Origin: DASVDE01 sp035558955
Lineage (GTDB): Bacteria; Actinomycetota; Thermoleophilia; Solirubrobacterales; 70-9
Assembly: GCA_035558955.1 (NCBI GenBank)
Contig: DATMBX010000023.1
Location: 1-10,789, forward strand
DNA length: 10,789 nucleotides
Reading direction: 5' to 3'
Shown in pieces: positions 1-5,229 of this stretch (its first letter is position 1; every line of letters starts with the position of its first letter). Made by a program: the position numbers and the translations under genes. The notes under the pieces were generated by a model that saw nothing but the letters and a program-made list of their open reading frames with translations, was not told the origin of the DNA and made no database searches.

Positions 1-515
1 AAGAGTCGAGCGACATCCGCGAGGAGATAGAACGCACGAGGACCGAGATGGGCGACACCGTAGACGCGCTGGCACACAAGGCTGACGTGAAATCTCGTGT
101 CAAGGAGTCTGTTGCCGACAAGAGGGAGCGGCTGCGCGCCCAGATGATGGGCACGAGGTCGCGCCTCGGCGACACCACTCCCGACGGCGAGCAGGTCAAA
201 GAGGGAGCTCAACGAGTCGTCGGCATCGCCGAGGAGAATCCGATCGGACTTGCCCTCGGCGGCGCGGCGGCGGGATTTCTCGTCGGCATGATGATTCCTT
301 CCACGAGGATCGAGGATGAGCGCGTCGGGCCGATCGCCGACCAGGTGAAGGAACAGGCCATCGAAACAGGCCAGGAAGCGATCGAGCGCGGCAAGGACGT
401 CGCCGGCCAGGCGGCCGAAACCGCTAAGGAAGCTGGACAGCAGCAGGCGGGGGAATTGAAATCCAGTGCCCAGGAGAGCGCGTCAAATGAGCGTCACGAA
501 AGACGGGCGAAGTAG
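1..515 (+). CDS. DUF3618 domain-containing protein, 5'-truncated by the window edge
   Basis: The open frame runs in from the left edge. An ATG at 48 exists, but the codons before it (from position 3) read ESSDIREEIERTRTE, which continues into MGDTVDALAHKADVK. This is the usual DUF3618 motif (IREEIERTR.EM..TVDALA), so the true start lies upstream and the ATG is internal. Counting from that ATG, a central hydrophobic stretch around residues 66-84 (GLALGGAAAGFLVGMMI) looks like one membrane segment or hairpin. The tail is a charged, Ala/Gln/Glu/Lys-rich amphipathic helix (for example KDVAGQAAETAKEAGQQQ) resembling LEA-type helices. The molecular function of DUF3618 is unknown; members are commonly found beside Actinobacteria-type phage-holin-family membrane proteins and are thought to act at the envelope or under stress. 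The last 22 bases overlap the convergent methyltransferase gene. The family call is good; the role is not known. Confidence 0.85.
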   Translation, partial: ESSDIREEIERTRTEMGDTVDALAHKADVKSRVKESVADKRERLRAQMMGTRSRLGDTTPDGEQVKEGAQRVVGIAEENPIGLALGGAAAGFLVGMMIPSTRIEDERVGPIADQVKEQAIETGQEAIERGKDVAGQAAETAKEAGQQQAGELKSSAQESASNERHERRAK

Positions 516-1099
516 GCGAGGCGGTTGCCGGAATGATGTTCGTAGGTGAGGCCGGCTTCGGCGGACTGGGCCTTGAGGCTCGCGAGGGTGGTGAAGTGCG
601 GGTCGCCGAACAGCTCGCCGACGACGAGGCGGCCGTCGGGCTTCAAGACCCGGCGGATCTCGCGTAGGGCGGCGGCTCTGTCGGGTATCTCCCCCAAAAC
701 CGCGGTGAGGACGACCGCGTCCATGGTGTCGTCGCCGTAGGGAAGGGACGTGGCGTCGCCCTGGGTTGGAGCGACGTTGGCGAGGCCCCGCTCCGCGGCC
801 CGGCGCATCGTGTGGTCGAGGAACTCCTGCTGCAGGTCGAAGATCTCAACGGTCCCCTCGGGGCCGACCCACTCCGCCATGTCGAGGGTGTAGTAGCCGG
901 TGCCCGGGCCGATCTCCAGGACCCGCTCGCCGGATTGGGGGCGCAGAACGTCGCGCAGGCGGTCGCGGGTGACGATCGGGTGGGGCGCCTCGACCCAGAA
1001 GCGCTGCCCATAGGGACAGGCCGACGGGTTCTTTCGCCACCACAAGGCAGCGCCCAGCGTCGCGAGCCCGGCGACGCTAAGAAGCGTCCGAGCGCGCAT
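494..1099 (-). CDS. Membrane-anchored class I SAM-dependent methyltransferase
   Basis: A 201-residue protein. Residues 5-21 (TLLSVAGLATLGAALWW) form a hydrophobic N-terminal anchor or signal-anchor, with the catalytic fold following. Motif I is LEIGPGTGY at 61-69 (the glycine-rich SAM loop). The acidic residue expected to bind the SAM ribose is D88 in EIFDLQ. GDATSLPY (114-121) and LREIRRVLKPDGRLVV (145-160) are the usual post-I and strand-5 motifs of UbiE/Methyltransf_11-type enzymes. The acceptor substrate cannot be read from the sequence; small molecules or lipids are the usual targets of this subgroup. The ATG overlaps the stop of the upstream 73-residue gene as TGATG and has no clear Shine-Dalgarno sequence, which suggests translational coupling and supports this start. 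It is the last gene of the minus-strand cluster, and its 3' end overlaps the DUF3618 gene by 22 bases. Confidence 0.9.
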   Translation of the reverse strand: MRARTLLSVAGLATLGAALWWRKNPSACPYGQRFWVEAPHPIVTRDRLRDVLRPQSGERVLEIGPGTGYYTLDMAEWVGPEGTVEIFDLQQEFLDHTMRRAAERGLANVAPTQGDATSLPYGDDTMDAVVLTAVLGEIPDRAAALREIRRVLKPDGRLVVGELFGDPHFTTLASLKAQSAEAGLTYEHHSGNRLAYFARLS

Positions 1100-1320
1100 C
1101 AGTCGTTGAGGCTGAAGCCGACCCGCTGCTCGCCGGAGTCGATCCGGAGAAAGACGACATCCCCCAAATCGAGAGCGAGGACGCCGTCCTCGGTGTGGAC
1201 GTCGTGCCAGCCGCCCTTTTCGACCGCCTTGCGGAGGTCCTTCAGCTCCTCGTCGGTGAGGCGGACGGAGACGACCTGGCCGCCCTCGAAACCGACCTCC
1301 ACTCGCTGCGCTTCCGCCAT
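1099..1320 (-). CDS. Uncharacterised 73-residue protein between epimerase and methyltransferase
   Basis: I do not recognise a family. The protein starts MAEAQRVEVGFEGG and ends EQRVGFSLND. It is acidic, has no membrane segment and no cysteines, and looks like a small alpha/beta domain: a strand (VEVGFEGGQVVSVRL), a helix (TDEELKDLRKAVEKG), then strands (GVLALDLGDVVFLRID). Evidence that it is real: its ATG overlaps the epimerase stop as TGATG and its stop overlaps the methyltransferase start in the same way; an AAAGGA Shine-Dalgarno-like sequence lies about 5 bases before the ATG; and the composition is that of a folded protein. The frame stays open far upstream (to 2310), but that extension runs antisense or out of frame through the epimerase and DUF1385 genes and reads as low-complexity Arg/Ala/Gly, so the 1320 start is preferred. 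The function is unknown. Confidence 0.75.
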   Translation of the reverse strand: MAEAQRVEVGFEGGQVVSVRLTDEELKDLRKAVEKGGWHDVHTEDGVLALDLGDVVFLRIDSGEQRVGFSLND

Positions 1321-1730
1321 CAGTGTCCTTTCGCGGGTTCGACGATCTCGGTCAGCACACCGCCGGTCGAGCGTGGGTGCAGAAAGGCGACGCGGCTGTC
1401 GCGGATGCCGACCCGCGGCTCGGCGTCGATCAGCTCGATGCCGGCGGCGGCGAGGCGGGGCAGCGTCGCTTCGATGTCCTCGACGGCGTAAGCGACGTGG
1501 TGCAGGCCGGGGCCCTTGCGGGCGAGGAACTTGCCGACCGCGGTGTCCGGGCCGAGCGGCCGCAACAGCTCCACGTGTCCGTCGCCGACGTCGAGCAGGA
1601 CAGCCTCGACCCCCTGGGACTCGACGGTCTCGCGGTGCGCCAGCGCCATCTCGAAGCGGGTCTCGTAGAGAGCGATCGCGGCGTCGATGTCCTCGACGGC
1701 GACTCCGATGTGATCGATTCGGCCAAACAC
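1320..1730 (-). CDS. mce: Methylmalonyl-CoA epimerase
   Basis: A 136-residue cytosolic metalloenzyme of the vicinal oxygen chelate (glyoxalase/bleomycin resistance) superfamily. It interconverts (2S)- and (2R)-methylmalonyl-CoA between propionyl-CoA carboxylase and the B12-dependent mutase. The sequence shows two beta-alpha-beta-beta-beta modules: IDHIGVAVEDI (5-15) opens the first and GLHHVAYAVEDIEA (75-88) the second. The tail RVAFLHPRSTGGVLTEIVE (113-131) is diagnostic for this family. Likely metal ligands by family position are H7, H77 or H78 and E128, with E54 at or near the remaining ligand position. The length is normal (about 135-150). The start is GTG at 1730, since the protein should begin just before the IDHIG strand; no convincing Shine-Dalgarno sequence precedes it. 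The gene lies 12 bases after the DUF1385 stop and its own stop overlaps the next start, so it is cotranscribed. Neither the mutase nor the carboxylase is in the window. Confidence 0.93.
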   Translation of the reverse strand: MFGRIDHIGVAVEDIDAAIALYETRFEMALAHRETVESQGVEAVLLDVGDGHVELLRPLGPDTAVGKFLARKGPGLHHVAYAVEDIEATLPRLAAAGIELIDAEPRVGIRDSRVAFLHPRSTGGVLTEIVEPAKGH

Positions 1731-1742
1731 GCGGGCGCCAGT

Positions 1743-2567
1743 CTACGTGGCGGGCGGCGGCTCGTCCTCGGCGCCGTCGCCCGGCTCGACACGCAGGATC
1801 TCGGCCAGCGCCGCGATCCCGACCTCGAGCTGCTCCGGCGTCGGCTCCTTGGTGGCGAGCCTGCGCTGGATCTCCCGGCCCGGTGCGTGGAAGGCCTCCG
1901 CCAGCGAGCTGCCGTGATGGCGGTCGCTCCAAGCGAACATCTCCACCGCGATGGAGGCCCCGCCGAGTGCCACAGAGCCCCGCGCCACCGGCCCGGGCTT
2001 CTCGACCATCCGCTCCAAAAGCACGGTTCCGCCGGCCGAGAGCAGCATCATCGGCGCGATCAGGTTGGACCCGCAGCGGTCGTGCTCCTTCGGCACCGTC
2101 GCCGGATCGTCGATCCCCTGCTCGTAGGCGGCGATCGCCTTGTGCTCGACCCCGTGGTAGGCGGCGAGGTCGCGGTCCATCAGGGCGACCACGGCCGGCA
2201 CCGCTCCCACCGCCTGCACCAGACCCTCGCGCAACGCCGACCCTCGCATCCGCCTCCGCAGCATCCCGCTGATCGTCAGCGTCCCGCCGACCGCGGCGAC
2301 AACGCGCCAATCCTCGAAAGGCAGTCGCGCCTCCGGAAGCCTGCGACGAACCAACGGCAGCACGGCCATGGCCTCCGCAAGTTTCAGCGGCCCCCTGATG
2401 CCGGGAACCTTGGCCGCAAGCCTCGGAGCAAGCTCAGGCTTCCGCTCCGAACCCACCACAAGCCCCCCGCTTCTATCCCGAACGGCGGCGGCCCAATGCG
2501 TCGGCCCATGGATGAGCAGCCCATTGCGAAGGGCCATCCCGCCAAGTCGCAGAGGCTCCGAACTCAT
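1743..2567 (-). CDS. DUF1385 family protein (YqhQ-like)
   Basis: A 274-residue protein with the DUF1385 hallmarks: GGMALRNGLLIHGP near the N-terminus (9-22), YHGVEHKAIAAYE at 137-149 and EHDRCGSN at 161-168. The His/Glu/Cys-rich pair of motifs is the family signature and could bind metal, but no activity is established for the family. Hydrophobic stretches around 87-102, 117-130 and 169-187 suggest membrane association. The N-terminal motif is diverged: most members read GGQAV.EGVMM, whereas here the Glu of EGV is Asn (RNGLL). The ATG at 2567 has a good Shine-Dalgarno sequence (AAGGTGG, 5 bases upstream). It is the first gene of the minus-strand cluster with the epimerase, the 73-residue protein and the methyltransferase. 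It follows the tauE-like gene by 79 bases, so cotranscription with that permease is possible but not shown. Confidence 0.92.
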   Translation of the reverse strand: MSSEPLRLGGMALRNGLLIHGPTHWAAAVRDRSGGLVVGSERKPELAPRLAAKVPGIRGPLKLAEAMAVLPLVRRRLPEARLPFEDWRVVAAVGGTLTISGMLRRRMRGSALREGLVQAVGAVPAVVALMDRDLAAYHGVEHKAIAAYEQGIDDPATVPKEHDRCGSNLIAPMMLLSAGGTVLLERMVEKPGPVARGSVALGGASIAVEMFAWSDRHHGSSLAEAFHAPGREIQRRLATKEPTPEQLEVGIAALAEILRVEPGDGAEDEPPPAT

Positions 2568-2646
2568 TACTCCACCTTAGAGACCGGACTAACCCGCTCC
2601 ACTGCGATTTATCCCTGACATACGAAGATAAGTCGCAGCGGAACGG

Positions 2647-3432
2647 TCAGATCACGGCCTGGGCCCCCAGCGCGAGTCCCGCTACAACGAGAATGACCGC
2701 AATTGCTCGCAGCAGCGCGTCGTCGTCGAGCCGTCCGGTCAGATGGGCGCCGAGGTAGGCGCCCGGGACGGCGCCGAGGCAGCCGGCGGCGAGCAGGTTC
2801 CAGTCGACGCCTCCGGCGAGGTGGCCGATCAGGCCGCCGATGCCGACGACGACGCCGGTCGCGGCGTTGGTGCCCACAGCCGCCTTCGGGGCGGTGCCAA
2901 GCCATCTGACCATGGCGGGCAACCGCAGCGTTCCCAGGATCAGCCCGACCAGGCCGCCGAGCACGCCGACCGCGAAGGCGATCGTGATCGCCACCGTGGC
3001 ATCCTCGGAAGCCCCCGCCTCCTCCCCGGTGAAACGTTTTGTCCCCCCTATACGGGGCAAAAACGTTTCACCGGCTTGGCGGGCTATCTCTACTGCGCCG
3101 TAGAGGACGACGAGCGCGATGATCGCCAGCAGCAGCCGCTGCGGCAGCAGGCCGGAGGCGACCCCGCCGAGGATCCCGCCGAGCAGCGACGGCGGCGCCA
3201 TCAACCAGAAGAGGCGCCAGTCGATCCGCTCGCCGCGCCAGTGGGCGATCGAGGCCGTCAAGGCCGAGGCGGCGCTGATTGCCACGTTGGCGCCCGCCCC
3301 GGCCGCCGCCGAGGTGGAGAATTGGAGCACTACGGGCAGCCGCAGGTTCCCCAGCACCAGCCCGGCGAGGCCGCCGGCGACGGCGACCGCGAAGGACCAA
3401 ACCGCAACGCAAATCAGCTCCAGCGGCGCCAT
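2647..3432 (-). CDS. TauE/SafE family (sulfite exporter/DUF81) membrane permease
   Basis: A 261-residue integral membrane protein with two homologous halves. Each half carries a Gly-rich helix followed by an LRLP motif (GLAGLVLGNLRLP at 21-33; GLVGLILGTLRLP in the second half) and a small-residue segment (GANVAISA; GTNAATGV). This inverted-repeat pattern is typical of TauE/SafE (DUF81) proteins of about 250 residues with seven or eight membrane helices. Family members export sulfite or organosulfonates, but the substrate here cannot be assigned and no sulfur gene is adjacent. The loop joining the halves (residues 120-136, ETFLPRIGGTKRFTG region) is encoded by a 49-base palindrome, described separately, and looks like an in-frame insertion. 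The ATG at 3432 has no Shine-Dalgarno sequence; a TACGCT box ends 9 bases upstream, so the leader may be very short. It is divergent from the aldehyde dehydrogenase, with 40 bases between the starts. Confidence 0.9.
   Translation of the reverse strand: MAPLELICVAVWSFAVAVAGGLAGLVLGNLRLPVVLQFSTSAAAGAGANVAISAASALTASIAHWRGERIDWRLFWLMAPPSLLGGILGGVASGLLPQRLLLAIIALVVLYGAVEIARQAGETFLPRIGGTKRFTGEEAGASEDATVAITIAFAVGVLGGLVGLILGTLRLPAMVRWLGTAPKAAVGTNAATGVVVGIGGLIGHLAGGVDWNLLAAGCLGAVPGAYLGAHLTGRLDDDALLRAIAVILVVAGLALGAQAVI
3026..3074. repeat. Palindromic element inside the tauE-like gene
   Basis: The left arm (3026-3046) begins CCGGTGAAACGTTTTG. The right arm (3054-3074) ends CAAAAACGTTTCACCGG. The arms are 21 bases each, match at 19 of 21 positions and are separated by a 7-base loop, CCTATAC. 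The AT-rich arm core (GAAACGTTTT) stands out against the GC-rich gene. On the minus strand the element is read in frame as residues 120-136 of the permease, in the loop between the two homologous halves. A palindrome this long inside a coding sequence is best explained as an inserted REP- or MITE-like repeat. No other copy occurs in this window. Confidence 0.85.
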
Positions 3433-3460
3433 GCCGGGCGGAGCGTACCCGCGACGCGCT

Positions 3461-3466
3461 TAGAAT
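3461..3466 (+). promoter_or_regulatory. Putative -10 box for a leaderless aldehyde dehydrogenase transcript
   Basis: TAGAAT matches the TATAAT consensus at five of six positions and is unusually AT-rich for this sequence. Six bases separate it from the ATG at 3473, so a transcript starting at the normal distance would begin at or next to the start codon. No recognisable -35 hexamer is seen 16-18 bases upstream (GCGGAG there). GAGG at 3468-3471 is too close to the ATG to serve as a normal Shine-Dalgarno sequence, which also favours leaderless translation. Confidence 0.5.
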
Positions 3467-3472
3467 CGAGGT

Positions 3473-5071
3473 ATGGAAGCCGCCACCGAAGTTCGCACCG
3501 GTCCGTCGACCCTCGAGTCGTTCAACCCCGCCACCGGAGAGCTCGTCGGCTCCGTCGCGACGATCACGCCCGAGCAGGTCCAGGCCGTGGTCGACGGCGT
3601 TGCCCGCATCCAGCCCGCCTGGGCGGAGCTGAGCCACGGCGACCGCGCCCGCTACATGCGCCGCGCCGCCGACGCGCTGCTCGACGACATCGACGACATC
3701 GCCGAGTTGTTGGTCCGCGAGCAGGGCAAGCCGCGCGCCGAGGCCTACACGATGGAGCTGCTGCCCACCGTCGACGCGCTGCACTGGTGCGCGAAGGCGG
3801 GCCCGAAGATCCTCGCCGACGAGAAGGTGCGGATGTCCCAGGCCTTCCTGATGAGCAAGAAAGGCCGCTTCAGCTACGAGCCGATCGGCGTGGTCGGGGT
3901 GATCGCGCCCTGGAACTACCCCTGGTCGATTCCCTTCGGTGAGGTTGCGATCGCGCTGATGGCGGGCAACGGCGTGGTGCTGAAGCCGGCCAGCCTGACG
4001 CCGCTGCTGGGCGAGGCGATCGCCCGCGTCTTCGAGAAGGCGGGGCTGCCGGAGGGCCTGGTGCGGGTCGTCCACGGTGGCGGCGCGGTCGGCGACGCGC
4101 TGGCGCGCTCCAGCGCCGGCAAGATCTTCTTCACCGGCTCGGTCGAGGTCGGGCGCAAAGTCGGCGAGGTCTGCGCGCATCAGCTGAAGGGCTCGGTCCT
4201 GGAGCTGGGCGGCAAGGACCCGATGATCGTCTGCGCCGACGCGGACCTCGACAACGCGATCAGCGGCGCCGTCTGGGGCGGCTTCGCCAACGCCGGGCAG
4301 ACCTGTTCGGGGATCGAGCGGGTCTACGTCGTGCGCGAGATCGCCGACCGTTTCGTCGAGGGCGTCGCCGGCGAGGCGCAGAAGCTGCGACTCGGCGATC
4401 CGCTGCAGTGGGAGACCGAGATCGGCCCGATGACCTCCGACGGCCAGTACGAGATCGTCGTCGACCTGATCGAGGACGCGGTCGCCTCCGGCGCGACCAA
4501 GCTCTGCGGCGGGCCGGCTGACGTCCCCGGCCTGTCGGGCAAGTACGTCGCCCCGACGGTGCTGACCGGCGTCACCCACGAGATGCGGATCATGCGCGAG
4601 GAGATCTTCGGCCCGGTGCTGCCGATCATCGTCGTCGATTCCGAGCAGGAGGCGATCGACCTCGCCAACGACTCCGAGTTTGGGCTAGGCGCATCGGTCT
4701 GGACAAAGGACCGCCAAAAGGGCGAGCGCATCGCGCGCCGGATCGAGTCGGGGATGGTCTGGGTCAACGACCACTCCTTCAGCCACGGCGCCTGCCAGTG
4801 CGCCTGGGGCGGCGTCAAGGACTCCGGCGTCGGCCGCTCACACTCCAAATTCGGCTTCTACGAATGCGTGAACGTGAAGATGAACGCCTGGGAGCCGGGA
4901 TTGACCCGCGATTTCTGGTGGCATCCCTACGACGCCACCCTCGGCGAGGCCGTCCGCGCTTCGGCGAAGGTCCTATACGGCAAGGGCGCGGCCCGCGCCG
5001 AAGCCCTTCGCGAGGGCGCCGGCCCCCTGTTGAAGGTCGGCGTGCGCACTCTGCAAAAGCGGAAACGCTGA
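3473..5071 (+). CDS. NAD(P)+-dependent aldehyde dehydrogenase
   Basis: A 532-residue cytosolic enzyme of the aldehyde dehydrogenase superfamily, oxidising an aldehyde to the acid via a thioester. All catalytic landmarks are present: PWNYP at 146-150 with the oxyanion Asn N149; cofactor-binding K171 in VVLKPAS; FFTGS at 219-223; general-base E244 in LELGGKDP; nucleophile C278 in GQTCSG; and EEIFGPVLP downstream. The substrate is not determined; the closest-looking subgroup is the broad succinate-semialdehyde/acyl-aldehyde type. The C-terminal extension after the catalytic domain (from about residue 480, with DFWWHPYD, then a basic tail ending KRKR) makes it longer than the usual 450-500 residues. 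The ATG at 3473 follows a TAGAAT box directly. The stop codon lies inside the left arm of a hairpin. The gene appears monocistronic: a divergent permease lies upstream and convergent rarA downstream. Confidence 0.96.
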   Translation: MEAATEVRTGPSTLESFNPATGELVGSVATITPEQVQAVVDGVARIQPAWAELSHGDRARYMRRAADALLDDIDDIAELLVREQGKPRAEAYTMELLPTVDALHWCAKAGPKILADEKVRMSQAFLMSKKGRFSYEPIGVVGVIAPWNYPWSIPFGEVAIALMAGNGVVLKPASLTPLLGEAIARVFEKAGLPEGLVRVVHGGGAVGDALARSSAGKIFFTGSVEVGRKVGEVCAHQLKGSVLELGGKDPMIVCADADLDNAISGAVWGGFANAGQTCSGIERVYVVREIADRFVEGVAGEAQKLRLGDPLQWETEIGPMTSDGQYEIVVDLIEDAVASGATKLCGGPADVPGLSGKYVAPTVLTGVTHEMRIMREEIFGPVLPIIVVDSEQEAIDLANDSEFGLGASVWTKDRQKGERIARRIESGMVWVNDHSFSHGACQCAWGGVKDSGVGRSHSKFGFYECVNVKMNAWEPGLTRDFWWHPYDATLGEAVRASAKVLYGKGAARAEALREGAGPLLKVGVRTLQKRKR

Positions 5072-5098
5072 AGATCCGCCCCCCGCGGACCTTCAGCG
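5066..5098. terminator. Hairpin overlapping the aldehyde dehydrogenase stop
   Basis: Arms 5066-5079 (CGCTGAAGATCCGC) and 5085-5098 (GCGGACCTTCAGCG) form a 14-bp stem with one mismatch and a 5-base C loop. The stop codon TGA (5069-5071) lies in the left arm. A pyrimidine-rich CTCTCTCCCTGT follows on the plus strand. On the minus strand the stem is followed by TTTCCGCTTTT, so it could act in both directions. No classical U tract is present, so the terminator role is inferred from position and stem strength. Confidence 0.6.
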
Positions 5099-5116
5099 CT
5101 CTCTCCCTGTGAAGCC

Positions 5117-5151
5117 CCGGCCGGAGGCCCCCAGTCCAGGCCTCCGGCCGG
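5117..5151. terminator. Strong GC hairpin in the convergent intergenic region
   Basis: A perfect 13-bp inverted repeat, CCGGCCGGAGGCC (5117-5129) and GGCCTCCGGCCGG (5139-5151), with a 9-base loop. It lies between the 3' ends of the aldehyde dehydrogenase and rarA, so a bidirectional terminator or mRNA 3'-end barrier is the likely role. No U tract follows on either strand. Confidence 0.55.
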
Positions 5152-5157
5152 TGGTGT

Positions 5158-5192
5158 GTCGGCTCTCCCTGGCTCTAGCTCGGAAAGCCGAC
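5158..5192. terminator. Third, weaker hairpin before the rarA stop
   Basis: GTCGGCT (5158-5164) pairs with AGCCGAC (5186-5192) across a 21-base loop. On the plus strand TCTTAAAC follows. It is a weaker candidate than the two stems before it. It lies 37 bases beyond the rarA stop on the rarA strand, so it could help terminate rarA transcription. Confidence 0.35.
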
Positions 5193-5229
5193 TCTTAAAC
5201 ACGGCGGGTTCTGGGAAGTTGCGCCGGGT

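Noticed and set aside
812..2272. A 486-codon plus-strand open frame
   Set aside because: It is antisense to the methyltransferase, 73-residue, epimerase and DUF1385 genes; its translation becomes Arg/Pro/Ser/Ala low complexity with no domain. The minus-strand genes have clear family motifs.
1323..2618. A 431-codon plus-strand open frame
   Set aside because: It is antisense to the epimerase and DUF1385 genes; its composition is that of a GC-rich mirror frame (Asp/Gly/Arg/His rich) with no recognisable motif.
3068..4579. A 503-codon minus-strand open frame opposite the aldehyde dehydrogenase
   Set aside because: The plus strand encodes an aldehyde dehydrogenase with every catalytic motif; the antisense frame has no domain and runs on into the tauE-like gene in the wrong frame.
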